DNA of 64,000 nt, taken from the NCBI GenBank assembly GCA_965178125.1, contig OZ237774.1, positions 186,001 through 250,000 of the forward strand, read 5' to 3'. This document shows positions 1 to 12,900 of this stretch, one piece after another; the stretch's first letter is position 1, and the number at the start of each line of letters is the position of its first letter. The translations under genes and the position numbers were made by a program. This stretch comes from Bilabrum cf. latius. Taxonomy: Eukaryota > Bigyra: Bicosoecida > Bigyra > Bicosoecida. The notes beneath the pieces are model-generated. The model was not told where the DNA came from. It made no database searches and saw only the letters and a program-made list of their open reading frames with translations.

Positions 1-1
1 G

Positions 2-3000
2 CCTGTGATCGACTCGATCGAGCGCTTCAACGGGGCCGGGCTGTTCCCTGCCACGGTGAGTGGCGAGCCCATCTCGGTGGACCCCATGCCCGCCATGCCT
101 CAGGACCGGCAGCTGAGCCCCGAGGGTGGAGACTACGTGGAGCTCGTGGGCCGCAACTTCGGGCCGTCGGGAGACGAGCAGCTGCTGCAGGAGGTGCGCT
201 TCGGCAACGGGGCCCACCAGTACGTGCTACCCGAGTCCGAGTACCGCATCATGACGGACCACCAGAGGATCAGGGTGCGGGTGCCCCCAGGTGTGGGTGC
301 TGATATGCGGTTCGTGGTTGTTGTGGCCGACCAGGAGTCGTCCGAGTCCCAGTCCACCGTGTCGTATGCCGCGCCCGAAGTCATGTCAATCTCGCCTGCC
401 TTCGGGCACGCGCAGCAGGACGAAGAGAGCCCCCAGATGGTCAAGGTGACTGGCAAGCACTTCGGATTCGCGGACAGCCGATCCACGCTGACCGTCAAAT
501 TTGGCCACGCTGCTGACGGCACGATGACTGCCGGTATCGCAACTACGGAGCCCATGTCTGGCACGGGTCGCTTCGAGCCTGCTGCTGGCAATGCCACGTA
601 CCCGGCCGGATATGATCGGGAGGCAGTGCAGACGGTCAAGTTCGCGCTGCCCTCTGGAGTGGGCAAAGACAGGGCGGTGGTGCTGGTCAACTCACCCGCA
701 GGCTTCCCCCAGCTGGCACTTCGCAGCGCCGTGGACGTGTCGGCCTACACGACCATGGTGACCGAGGGACCCATCAATACGTCCGTGGTGGTGACCGACC
801 CCAAGGTGTTCACCTACCAGAACCCCTCGATCGACTTCCTCTCACTGGATCCCATCGGCACCACGGGCCCGTACGCCAACCAGCGGGCCAACTTGTTCCC
901 CGGATAGGAGGGCATCAAGCTGCTGCGCGTGTACGGCCGCAACTTTGGTGCCTCGGCTCAGGAGCTCAACGACCAGGTGGAGCGTAAGGTGCTCATCGCG
1001 CCCTCGGACGACCCGTCGGACTTCTCGGCAGATACGGGCCGCGTGCAGGTGGTGGACTGGACCGACACCGTGATCGAGGTCATGACGGACGTGGACTCTG
1101 GGTTCGCGAAGGTTCACCTGGGTTCCTTCTCATACGACGGTGCCATGGAGAAGAGCCAGACGTCTCCTGCCGCCCAGTACTACGACGTGTCTCCTCAGGT
1201 GGCAGGCCTGCAGGGAGCCGACGCCTTCAACACGGCGGGAGGGGAGATCCTCGAGCTCAAGGTGGCCCGCATCGGGCAGGCACAGAGCATCCAGGTGGAC
1301 GTGGGCGGACAGCCGTGCCCACTGGTGCTACCCTCCGACCCGTCGCAGACCGTGTCCGATGCCGACTTCCCCACTGTCATCCTGCAGGCCCAGGTGGATG
1401 CCAATCCGAGCTACAACTCGCTCATTGACGCGGATAATGGAGGCATGCAGTGGGACATCGCCTGCGTGATGCCGGCTGGGCCCCGCGGTGAGTTCGTGAA
1501 CGACGGCTCGCAGGTGCCGGTGGTGGTGCAGCGTTTCTCGGCCGGCAGCGATGGCATCGTGTCTGGTCCGCAGTATATCTCGTACGCGCCTCCGTCCATC
1601 ACAGAGGTGCAGGTCTGGCACGACACGTCGGCCAACCCATCAGGACAGCCCGACGAGGTGTTCACTCCAGCTGACGGCGTGGTATACACGCCTACTCGAG
1701 GGGCCATCATGCGCATCGTGGGTGAGAACTTCGGGCTGTGCCCCCAGGTGCGCCTTGGCTTCAGCAACATGTTCGAGATGGGCGAGCAGTACCAGGACGA
1801 GTCATCGGCGTGCAGACACACGACCCAGGACCCGGCCCGCCGCAGCCGCTCGCACACCATGCTGGAGCTGCGTGTGCCCCAGGGCGAGGGCGACGGCACG
1901 GACCCGGCCCTGGGAGGCATGCCGTTTGCCTTCCGCGTGACGGTGGGCGGGCAGGACTCGCAGCCCATGGTGCACTCTCACACGCCCCCCGCCATCCAGA
2001 GCGTGACCCTCAACGGACGGCCCAGGGGACCTACCCGCGGCGGTGTGCGCGTGCTGGTGCGCGGCACCAACTTCGGCGAGCCCAGTCCGCTGCAGGTGGA
2101 CACTGGAGTGGTGGCTCAGCTGGCCGTGCACATCGGCCGCGACAGTCCTCTCTCCCAGGAACGTGCCGCCGAGCAGGAAATCACCGACACGAGCGCGCCA
2201 GGCATGCTCAACTGCTCCGACCCCGTGCGCATCCCCGCGCCGGCCAACCGCCCCGCCTACGACGAGATCGAGTGCACTCTGGCTGAGGGCACCGGCGCCC
2301 GTCTGGATGCAGTGGTCAGCGTGGCAGGCGTGCAGTCGGAGCCGCTGCAGGACGCCTTCGCGTACATGAAGCCCTCCATCACCGGCGCCACGGTGTTCGC
2401 CGCCACTGCCAGCCAGGAGGTGGTGCAGGCCGAGGACGGCAGCACGCAGGTGACTGTACGCCGCGGACCCGCGGCGGGCTTCTACGAGGTCGAGCTGGAC
2501 GGCGAGAACTTTGGAGCCAGGGACAATGACACCTCCTGCGCCTTTGTGGCGTGGCCCAACAGGGACGCCGAGGAGAGCGCGGCGCCGCTGGGGACTCGCC
2601 TGCGGAACCTGGTGTGCGACCACTCAGAGACTGTGTACGGCGAGGGCGAGGTATGGCACGGGCACGTATTGAGCTGGACCCACAACAGGGTGCGGCTGCT
2701 GATGCCTCCGGGCGTGGGCATGCGCGACATCACCCTGCGTGTGCGTGGACAGCAGCCCGAGGGCGCCATGCAGGGGCCCAAGCTCAGGGGCGTGCAGGCC
2801 GGCATCGAGGGTGTGGCGTTCCAGTACAACGACCCGGAGATCGACTCGATCGAGGCGCTCCCCAACAGCGTGTTTGACATCCCCACGGCGGGAGGGGCGC
2901 AGCTCGTGCTAAAGGGCAGGAACTTCGGCCGCGGGCCCATCACCAACCCCAATGTGCTGCAGTCAGCGGCACAGACCTTCGTGGCGGGAAGCGTGCCGCT

Positions 3001-6000
3001 GCCCCTGCACACCCCCGAGGGCGACGGCGAGCTGGACATGGGCACCAGCAGCCTGCCGCAGGGCGTGCTGCCCACGGCCGGCATGGCGGTGCAGTTCTAC
3101 CGTGCCTGCCTCTCCGTGGCGCGAGGCCTGGATGGCACCTCCCAGCTGGGCCCCGACTCGGCCGTGGCGCAGTCGGAGCTGACCGTGACGGGCGCCGAGG
3201 GCTGCGAGTCCAGGAGTCTGTGGAGCCCGGGCCAGCCCACCATCGTGCGGCACCAGGACGACGAGATCGTGTTTGTGACCCCCGAGGGCCTGGGCACAAA
3301 CCGGGATGTGTTTGTGTCTCACTTCGAGCAGAACCCGTCCGCTCGCGTGACTGACGGGGACGTGCTGGAGATCCGTAGCAACGTGCTGCTGGTGAACTAC
3401 TCGAGGCCATTCATCACGTCCGTGACTCCGCAGACCGTGGAGGTGCGCGAGCTGGAGGGCAGGCACCCCATCACCATCAAGGGCAGGAACTTCGGTCCCA
3501 CGGGATCCACCGAGGGCTGGAGCGAGGCAGAGCGCCTGTCCCGCATCCATATCGGAGCGAGGGAGTGCTTCATGCCGGGCGCTCTGCCCGAGGGAGCCCA
3601 GCGGTCCGTGGCCGAGGTGCTGGACGAGTTCACCGGGGACACCACCCAGCGGGCCGTGTTGGAGTGCCACCTGGACGCAGACACCGTGGGGCCCAAGAAC
3701 ATCACCGTGCAGGTGGCTGGTCAGCGCCGCTTCGCAGACATCACCAGGCCGCCGCTGGTGCAGGTGGTGTGCGACCGGGACTACTTCGGTCTGGAGGGCG
3801 AGATGTGCCTGCCCTGCCCCGAGGGCGGCGTGTGCGACGGCTACGACCAGTTCAACAACACGCACACCATGCCGAGGCCAATCGAGAACTTCTACAACCT
3901 CAACTCGTCCGACTCCGCCAACTTCAACATGCTGCAGGTCTGCCCGCCGGGCCGGCAGGTAGTGGCGCCCAGGCACCCGCTGGACGAGGACCAGCCCATG
4001 ATCCACGAGGGCGGGCCCAGGGACGTGTGTATCGTGGCGTGCGAGCCGCAGTGGGCGTGCGTGGGTGACAACTTCTGCGCACGAGGATATGCATCCAAGG
4101 CACCCATGTACAGGTGCGCCAGCTGCGACACGGGCTTCTACAGGCGCGCGGGCGAGTGCGTCAAGTGCCCCGACAACCCGTGGATCCTCATCGTGGCGTT
4201 CGTGCTGATGGCCATGACGGCCGGATGCGTGGGCCTGTGGCTGAACCGCAGCAAGATCAACATTGCACTGATCGCCATTGGTGTGGACTACTTCCAGGTG
4301 CTGGCCATCTTCGCCAACGCCCGCGTGAGCTGGCCCCCCATGCTCAAGGACCTGTTCCACATCCTGTCCGCCTTCAACTTGAACCTCGAGATCACGGCCC
4401 CCGAGTGCACTGTGCCCGAGCTGGCCTTCCAGACCAAGTGGTACTTCATCGTGCTGCTGCCTCTGGCCGTCATCGCCATGGGCATGGCGGCCTTCGCTGC
4501 CTTCTGGCTGTACGCTCTCTTCACCAACATGCAGAAGGACCCTAAGGGACAGCGGTACGCTCCCTTGGTGGCTGGCCTGATCGTGCTGCTGTACTTCCTG
4601 TACCTGCACGAGACCAAGACCATCCTGGACGTGTTCAACTGCGTGCCCACCACGCCGCCAGACGGTCAGAAGTACCTGCAGGCCGTGTTCGAGCCGTGCG
4701 GACAGAAGGGTGGCGTGCAGCTGCAGCTCATGCCCTTCGCCGTCATCGCGCTGATCGTGTACACGTTTGGCTTCCCCGCGTGGGTGGCCTTCATGCTGGT
4801 GGTCAACAAGGAGACCATCATGCTGGACCAGCTCAGGAGGGCCCAGGGACACGGATACACGTTCGTGTCGTCAGATCCCGAGGCCATCAAGCAGGCAGCC
4901 GCATTCCGTGTCAAGTTCCAGCGTCTGTACTATTACTTCAAGCCCGAGTACTACTGGTGGGTCATGACCATCATCGCGCGCAAGGCACTCATCGCCTTCT
5001 GCTCGCTCATGTTCAACACCAACGCGTCCTTCCAGATGGCCGCCACGCTGCTGGTCATCTTCCTGTGCTACACGCTGCAGGTCAAGTACAACCCGTACAT
5101 GCCCCCCGCCGAGTACCAGGACACGCTCATCGACTGGGCCGGCAAATCCGTGGACGAGGGTCTTCGCAAGGCCCAGGCGGACCGCAGCTCCTCGGATGCC
5201 ATCGACAAGGCCGCCGCGCAGAACTCGGCCAACCGCCGCGACGAGCTGCTGGACACCACCGGTATGGCCAGCACCGGGTCAATGGCGCGCGCCCAGCAGG
5301 ACGGGTGCGCGGGCTGCCTGCAGTCCACGGGCTCTGCCGCCTTCATCATGTGCGCTCGGTCCCCTGAGCTGTACTACTCGCTGTGGGACACGATTCGCAC
5401 GCAGGACAAGAGGCAGGATAAGGCCAACCAGAGGTCCCAGAACAGCCTCAGCAGCACGCGCATCAACGCAGCCGCCGTGGACCCCAAGGACGTGATGGGC
5501 GTGATGGGCAGCAACATGATGAACTGGAACACCGTGGAGACGGTGCTGCTGTTCTGCGCCATCCTCGTGACGCTGGGCGGAATCATGCTCGAGTCGGGGC
5601 GCTTCGACCAGGAGGGCTACCAGGACCAGCGGGACGCCATCACCATCATCCTCATGCTCATCATCATGTCATCCATCACGTACTACTTCACGGTCTTCGG
5701 GCTGGAGCTGTACATGCTGGTGACGGCCAAGGACCGCGCCCGCAGGCTGCAGCAGGCCAGCATCAAGAAGGTCAAGGAGGGCAAGGCCGCCCGCAAGATC
5801 GACGTGGACATGTCCAACGCCGAGTACAGCGCCAACCCGCTCATGGACGTCAGCAAGGCCGGCAAAGACAGTGGCGCGGAAGGCGACTCTGCTCTCCTGC
5901 AGAACATGCGCGGCATGATGGAGCTGGAGAGCCTGGACCGGCACTCGTGGGTGCGCCTCAGGGGCCAGTTCAAGGAGTTCGTGCTGTCGTACGAGGAGAT

Positions 6001-6313
6001 GTCCAAGGAGTACGGCAGGATGACCAAGGAGAGCATGCGGGCGGCGGCCAGCGGCGTGTCTCCTCTCGTGGGCGCCTCGTCCCCGCGTGTAGGGTCTGCT
6101 GGGTCCCCTCAGCTAGGCGGGTCAGGTTCGATGGGCATGAACCCCATGAGCCTGGGCATGGCTCGCGGGGGCAAGAAGAAGGAGTTCGGAAGGGCCGCAG
6201 CGTCGAGCCGCTCCCTGGGCCGGCGCAACAGCGGCCGCAACCTGCTCCTGAAGAAGGGATCCATGAGCAAGGCGGGGTCGGCCGCAACGATCGGAGTGGA
6301 GGAGAGCCAGTGA
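2..6313 (+). CDS. TIG/IPT-repeat multi-pass membrane protein, 5'-truncated by the window edge
   Basis: The frame is open from the first bases, so the N-terminus lies upstream. At least eight IPT/TIG-type segments are visible from their G-x-NFG turns (GRNFGP, GKHFGF, GRNFGA, GENFGL, GTNFGE, GENFGA, GRNFGR, GRNFGP). A cysteine-rich ephrin-receptor-like (GCC2/GCC3-type) segment follows near codons 1255-1390 (CLPCPEGGVC). About nine hydrophobic helices then occupy codons ~1392-1910, and a basic Ser/Gly-rich tail ends at TGA 6311-6313. One in-frame TAG at 905-907 (codon 302) lies between a Pro-Gly and the next TIG strand; reading it as Gln joins the 5' and 3' parts in one frame. The architecture fits a large surface receptor or adhesion protein with TIG ectodomains, as seen in several algae and protists. 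The ligand is unknown. Confidence 0.85.
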
Positions 6314-7112
6314 TAGAGAGGATCGCATCGCAGCGAGTCGTAACGACTCATCAGCTAGTAGACAGTCTTGAGGAGTGCAGCGCGCAACGAGAGCGGCGCT
6401 TCAGCAAATGTTCGCAAAGCCGCTGTGGAAGGCCACGTGTCACCATGCCTCAGTTCTAGTGCATCCACCGTTAGGGCGACAGCCCATAGGGTTAATGCAC
6501 GGCATGCGTGTTCACTCGGTTCCATCCGTGGCATGCGACGCGAAGCGCCGCCTCCGCCACGTCTGCACCCCCGAGTGTCATAATCTTGCGCTTCCGTGAC
6601 TGATTTTGTATACCTGATCATGCATGTTGTATCATCCGGATCGCTCCCAACTTATCTCTGCAAACAAGACTGCTGCGCACAGCATCTAGATTGGCTCAAC
6701 GCATGCCCAAGGCCAAAACAAATGCCGCAAAACACATTGGTTTTGGCGAAACAGCGCCCCAACTGCGGGGGACTGGGCGGCAGCCAATGTGCGGCTGCCT
6801 ACGGGGGCAATCCATCTATGGATGCAGGTTGTAATCTACAAGCAGGGCTAGGCGTCATTTTGGAGCCAACGGCTTGCACCGACTCTGTCTACCGGAGGTT
6901 CACTTATTAGGTGGGTACCGAAGCCTGAGGCCCTATGGACTGGGCCCGAGATCCACAAAACGCAAATCATTATTTGATGCCCATTTCACCCATGTGGTTT
7001 GACAGAGCCCGCCTATGGCTTTCACATAACTCTGTTATCCCAAGTGCACGGATAGTTGCCCTTCACCTCCACCTACCATCCACCCCGCTTGTTAACACCG
7101 CTGATCCACTGA
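6314..7112. other. Intergenic region between convergent genes
   Basis: About 800 bases between the 3' end of the TIG gene and the 3' end of the minus-strand membrane-protein gene. Base composition is more mixed than in the flanking genes. A plus-strand open stretch at 6596-6910 has no recognisable domain and no good start context. I see no RNA gene or clear repeat here. Confidence 0.5.
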
Positions 7113-8348
7113 TCACGATACAAGCGACGTGCTATCCCCGATGATCTCCTAGCTCGAGTGGCTGCGTGTTTCAGCCTCTTCGACATCGGAGCCTGGTACA
7201 TCCAGCGGGCCATCATCCAAATCCCCCTGCCCGGGAACGACTGCCACCGGATGCACCTGCGCACCGGGATACGCATGCCCTTGCCCCAATGGTGCATGGG
7301 GTGCGTGGACGTTGAGGTCAGCAGTATTGTGCGGATCGGTGGGATCGTTCGGCTGCTAGTCCAAGGGAGGGATCGATCCCAGCAATTCGTTCCACCAGCA
7401 GGGAAACAAGCACATGGCAACGTAAAGGTAACCCGAACCGAGAAAGCACACAAAGTACATGGACGCAAGCGCCAGTCTAAAGACGCGCTTGGTCTGCGGG
7501 CTCTAATACAAAAGGTCTACGTTCCATTGCGGGGGGTCGTTTGCCAACCCCTTCCATAGGAAACTGATGCCCACGATGGCGGCGGATCCAAGGCCGACAG
7601 CAGAAGCTAGCACCAGCATGATTACGGCACCCTTACCGATAGAACTCCGGAGATAAGGCAACAGCCTCGTATTCTGAAGCACGTTCATCTACTCACAACA
7701 AACGCACGCACAGGAGCACGAAGCAATGAGCGCTACTAGCACGCTGGCTAGACCGACTGAGTACGCAGCATCAGGCAGCCAATCTCGGAACTCGAACCAA
7801 ACATTCCCTTCCGCTCTACCAGACTCGCAATATCCCATTCCAGTATACGAATACTTTGTATCGGTCGCAAACGGGCCCCTACCGTCTACTCCATCCGGCA
7901 ATCTCCCTGCGATCGCGATCGACGAGCGTCCTCCCCTTTGCTCATCCGGGACATCCACAGGGTACTCCCACAGTGGGAAACCAGCGATTCTGGGGTCAAC
8001 TTGCAGTTGATTGTGGGTGACTCTGGCTGTCCAGTTGCCTAGTGTTGTGGTTTGGGATCGAATCAAATCGGCTGCTGATTGCCCAGTTGCACCACTGGCC
8101 ACGTCGAGAATCCATTGTGCGTACAGTATACCGGCGTCGTCGCGGCTGATAAGGTACGAAGGAAAATTCTCAGTTTCTTCTTCGTTGATAATCGTGTACT
8201 CGTGACCGACCACGCAGGATAGTTCGAGACCTTCGGCAAGACGCCTTGCGTTGATTCCCTTCACCAAAAGAACCGTACCACACGAGGCCATTGCGCACGT
8301 GACCGCAGTAAGGCAGCAGATCCGAGAATAAAGCATTGGATTGGTCAT
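7113..8348 (-). CDS. Multi-pass membrane protein of unknown function (411 aa, four TAG codons)
   Basis: Start ATG is at 8348 and TGA at 7113-7115. In-frame TAGs lie at residues 220, 282, 331 and 400. Read as Gln they join three otherwise separate stretches into one coherent topology. An N-terminal hydrophobic segment (~9-30) is followed by a lumenal or extracellular domain of ~165 residues with an NWT glycosylation sequon, a helix at ~197-219 ending in a Cys-rich turn (CSCACVCC), and further helices near 238-262 and 290-318. The tail is acidic and His/Pro-rich. I do not recognise the family. The alternation of hydrophobic helices across each TAG is itself evidence that the codons are translated. 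It is convergent with the TIG gene. Confidence 0.7.
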
Positions 8349-8794
8349 TTTCTGCTGGTAGAGACTCTGCTTGTTCTCGATCCGATATGCAGAAATTGCG
8401 TTTGGCTGCTAACTTCATCTTCATTATTGAAGATTTGACCCGGTTTGGGTGTGATACCACAGCAATCAAATGGGTGTGCGTTGCTTAGTCTAGTATGCTG
8501 ATCGTGGTAGCTCTGCGCAGTCGTTTCCTTGTGATGCAAGCACACCTTGAATTTGAGATCACACGTTGTACACAGCACCCTAATCTCGCAGACAGTCACA
8601 CATGGTTGCAGTTGGCTGCCTCCGAGAGCCCATCCTCAAAGTTACCAAAAAAGACAACTGGCGAACGCTGCCCCTCAGCGCCCGAATAGCACGCGGCTTG
8701 ATTGCCGCTCAAGTCTAATTGTGACCTCCCAACTTCCTCATCCGCATGTGGTCGGATGATCCGATGCCCCTGATCCGAGCCACTCGTCACACAC
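8349..8794. other. Divergent promoter region
   Basis: About 450 bases between the starts of the minus-strand membrane-protein gene and the small plus-strand two-exon gene. Presumably it holds both promoters. I see no TATA element placed well enough to call. Confidence 0.4.
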
Positions 8795-9310
8795 ATGCCC
8801 GTACCTCCACGTGCCCGGCCTGTGCCCCCCCCTTACTATCCGCCGTATCAGCCCGATGACCCCACCAATCATCTTCTCCTCCACTACTTCCTTCCCACTT
8901 GGTGAACCGCCGCCCCCTTCACTCCCCATCGCGCCCATCCCCCCCCCCCTATCCCTCGCCCTCTGTATGCTCCGCCCCCCCTATCCCTTGCCCTCTCTCT
9001 CTTTGCTCCGCCCTCAACCTCCCCCCCTTCCCCCCCAATTCCATCCGTCGCCCACCCCGAGTCGCTGCCGCTCCTGCTCTTCATCACCAGCCGATTTCTC
9101 TCTTTCCTTGTCCTCCGTACCACTACGTCGCATCTGCTCCTGCACCTCGAGCGGGTCCTGCGCACACCTCGCGACCTTAATTTTAGAGACCTTATTGGCC
9201 TCACCAACGATTGTCTGCTGTGCGGAGCCGCTACCGGGTCATCAGCATCGCGTTGCGCTATCACTGACGGCATGGGGCAACTCATTTAGTTCCATCAGTT
9301 GGATAGATAA
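8795..9310 (+). CDS. Small two-exon protein with a CxxC C-terminus, hypothetical (108 aa)
   Basis: Proposed exons are 8795-8901 and 9091-9310. Exon 1 starts at ATG and is Pro/Tyr-rich. It ends in phase 2 at a GTGAAC donor. The 189-base intron is extremely pyrimidine-rich and ends in ATCACCAG, and the phase is restored exactly. Exon 2 encodes a basic helix-like stretch and then a Cys segment (DCLLCGAATG). One in-frame TAG sits at 9287-9289 (residue 102) and the stop is TAA at 9308-9310. The 3' part lies in a dispersed repeat that recurs at 13959, where the same TAG-then-TAA order is conserved. Function is unknown. It could instead be repeat-derived non-coding DNA, because the few differences between copies look nonsynonymous. 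Confidence 0.4.
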
Positions 9311-9395
9311 TAATGTTCAACCCTCTTTCCACCGCCTCCATGGCCTACTTAGCTGTGCATCCGAGATTCGCCTCAAGCGGTTGCAACCACTCGCT
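9209..9395. repeat. Dispersed repeat, copy 1
   Basis: About 190 bases shared with 13959-14157. The first ~100 bases differ at only about four positions; similarity then declines and ends at a GGTTGCAACC palindrome followed by ACTCGCT in both copies. It covers the 3' end of the small two-exon gene. It may mark a gene duplication or the end of a mobile element. Confidence 0.8.
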
Positions 9396-9990
9396 AGATC
9401 TAGACTATTTACCTGACCATTCTTTTGCCAGATGAGTCTTCTGGAGGAGACCATTTTGATTCCGCCCGGACATTCTGACAGCGTAAGACGATGCATGATT
9501 GATGATTGAGCCACCACATGCGCGACTGCTCCTGGTGCCTCGCTCGGGAACCCATGATGAGAGCCTCCGACAGCAAGCAGCTCGATCCCTCGCACGGCCC
9601 CCTTCGTCGAGGCGGAACTTCGGGGCAATCCTAGCCGTATTCGCGATTGCTGGTGCACAGTGTGTGTTGCAAGAGTATTGTCAATTCCTTGTAGAGCCCA
9701 CCGATCGGGGAAGTCAGGCAGTATCAGGAGCAGGCGGATGTTTGTTTTGTTTTCTCTTTTGGGTGACAATTTGTTTTTCTTCATTTGCTTTTTTGAATAG
9801 GACGCTCTGCGCCTCTTCAACTGCATATTATGTTTTAGAATGATAATACATCTGCTTCTGGCTTGCAAGAGAGCAATGTCTATACGCTCCGGTAGAAACC
9901 GGTGGTATCACCCGTATTGTACTGGCCTCCTTCCTTACGCAGGCACGCCGAGAGATGGCGCAAAGGATGCTTCACGCTCGATCGTTCGCG
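9396..9990. other. Upstream region of the FG-GAP gene
   Basis: About 600 bases with a T-rich stretch near 9740-9800 and no supported gene. It probably contains the promoter of the FG-GAP protein gene starting at 9991. Confidence 0.4.
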
Positions 9991-12900
9991 ATGGGTTCTC
10001 GCTGGATGATTGCCTTTATTGTAGTCTTACTACTGTGCATGGTCAATGGCGAAGCATACCCGCAAGGTCCCAAAACGGGCAGCAGAGAAGAAGGCGGGTG
10101 AGCACGCAGCAGTGGTTGTGTACCAACCGCCCAGCGCTCCGTGCGCTGGCAGGATGAAGGACTTGCATAGCCCTATGGATTGGATGTCCTTTATCTTTCA
10201 CTCGCAGGTGGCTGGGTGGATCTGAATCAGCCGTTGTGGGGCCCTGGGGATCTCCTGCACCGGGCACCCGCATACTCTCCGCTTCTACTAATGTGGTAAA
10301 GGGCAGCAGCAAGATCTCGGACACCCAGGGCGGCTTCACGGGGCAGATGGATAATGATGTTCGCTTCGGCGTCTCCGTCGTAGCGCTGGGGGATCTTGAT
10401 GGCGACGGGGTGGTGGACCTGGCTGTGGGGGCAGAGGGGGACAATGACGGAGAACAAAGCAGCGGATCTGTGTGGCTGCTGTTCCTGAAGGCAGACGGCA
10501 CGGTGAAGTCGCATCAGAAGATCTCGAATACGCAGGGCGGCTTCACGGGGCAGCTGGGCTATCTTGATCAATTTGGCCGCTCCATGGCAGCGCTGGGGGA
10601 TCTTGATGACGACGGAGTGGTGGACCTGGCTGTAGGAGCACATCTCAACGATGACGGTGGCAATGATAGGGGGTCTGTGTGGATACTGTTCCTGAAGGCA
10701 GACGGCACGGTGAAGTCGCATCAGAAGATCTCGAATACGCAGGGCGGCTTCACGGGGCAGCTGGACGATGTTGATCGCTTTGGCTGGTCCGTGGCATCAC
10801 TGGGGGATCTTGATGGCGACGGGGGAATAGTCCTGGCTGTGGGGGCACCGGAGGATGATGACGGTGGCAATTCGAGGGGGTGTGTCTGGCTGCTGTTCCT
10901 GAAGACAGCCGGCACGGTGAAGTCGCATCAGAAGATCTCGGACACGCAGGGCGGCTTCACGGGGCAGCTGGACAATCTTGATTTCTTTGGCATCTCCATG
11001 GCATCACTGGGGGATTTTGATGGCGACGGGGTGGTGGACCTGGCTGTGGGGTCATCGGAGGACAATGACGGCGGCACTGATAGAGGGTCTGTGTGGCTGC
11101 TGTTCCTGAAGACAGACGGCACGGTGAAGTCGCATCAGAAGATCTCGGACACGCAGGGCGGCTTCACGGGGCAGCTGGACAATAATGATTTCTTTGGCCG
11201 CTCCGTCGCAGCGCTGGGAGATCTGGATGGCGACGGAGTAGTAGACCTGGCTGTGGGGGCAGAGGGGGACGATGACGGAGGCAGCAATAGAGGGCGTGTC
11301 TGGCTGCTGTTCCTGAAGACAGACGGCACGGTGAAGTCGCATCAGAAGATCTCGGACACGCAGGGCGGCTTCACGGGGCAGCTGGACGATGGGGATTAGT
11401 TTGGCTCGTCCTTGGCATCACTGGGAGATCTTGATGGCGACGGGATGGCGGACCTGGCTGTGGGGGCAGAGAGGGATGATGACGGTGGAGGGGCCAGAGG
11501 GGCTGCATGGATCATCTTCACGAATTACCAGAGACCCAGCCCCAGTCCAAGCGTCAGTCCCTCGCCGTCGACCACCAGCACCAGCACCGCCAGTCCCACT
11601 GCAAGCGTCAGCAGCAGCCCCTCCACGTCGCCCACGCCCTCGACCACCAGCACCAGCACCGCCAGTCCCACACCGTCGACCACCAGCACCAGCACCGCCA
11701 GTCCCACTGCAAGCGTCAGCAGCAGCCCCTCCACGTCGCCCACGCCCTCGACCACCAGCACCAGCACCGCCAGTCCCACGCCCTCGACCACCAGCACCAG
11801 CACCGCCAGTCCCACGCCCTCGACCACCAGCACCAGCACCGCCAGTCCCACGCCGTCGACCACCAGCACCAGCACCGCCAGTCCCACCCCGTCGACCACC
11901 AGCACCAGCACCGCCAGTCCCACAGCGTCGTCATCAACAACGAGCTCGTCCACCCCAGTGAGTCCAGAGAACCGCCATTGCCTATCGATACACCAATACA
12001 AGGCATAAAGCACCCACTACATACCATGCCCTGCCTACCGCTCCCGCTCCGATCCTGCAGACTCCGAGCGTCTCGTCCACGCCGACGCCTTCGCCGACGC
12101 CGTCAACCTCCAGCTCAACGACTCCTGTAAGTTTCGAGACAGACTGAATCGGTTCCTCACGCAAGCGGGGAGTCAGCCATGATGCACCCGCGAATCTTGC
12201 TTTCTGTGGCATGGGTACCTCATGCTGCCTGTTCCTCCACTCGCCGCAGTCCCCGAGCAGCAGCACCAGCCCTGTAAGACATGCCATCTAGCATGCTCAC
12301 TGGCACGATACTTGCACTGACACAACCCAAAACACCTCCACCAGGAATTGCACGTTTTTCCTCATGCTTTGCAGAGCTCTTCAAGCACACCTACCTCGAG
12401 CACGTCCCCGACCATGTCCCCAACCATGTCCCCAACTTCTTCTCCGAGCATATCCCCGAGCGCGTCAGTCTCGGCGTATGCTGCCCCAGCCGAGCCAGTT
12501 GCAGTGGTCCCGCGCCACAGGGCCACGGACGAGGCTGTCGTATGCGCCGAGGCTCCTGTAACCAGCATGGACTCCCAGCTGCTGCAGGTGGGCGTGGACA
12601 TCGCCGGAGCCTTACCCTCCGAGATCGGCTGCGCTGCGGCGGAATCGTACGTGCAGGCTGTGGTGGCCGCATCTGGTGTGGACCTGGAGGACGTGACCTT
12701 CTGGCTGGAGCCCATGGGCGACTCGGGGACGCAACTGCTGCTGCAGATGGAGGTCCGCGACGCTGCTGAGGCCAACACCCTGAATGGCCAGATCAGTCCC
12801 CAGCTGCTGGCCCCAGAGGTGCTGCAAGAGCTGACAGTTTCGGTGCCTAGCGCACAGGTGACTGTGGATGATGAGAATATTGTAGTGCTAGAGGCAGACG

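Noticed and set aside
2963-4852. Minus-strand ORF of 629 codons
   Set aside because: Antisense to the conserved TIG/transmembrane coding region; His/Gly/Leu-rich composition typical of a GC-rich shadow frame.
6314-7112. tRNA or other structured RNA gene
   Set aside because: I could not find a cloverleaf or B-box-like sequence here or in the other gaps by eye. A covariance-model scan would be needed to exclude one.
10311-11530. CRISPR-like array
   Set aside because: The 207-bp units are directly adjacent and coding (FG-GAP domains) with no unique spacers.
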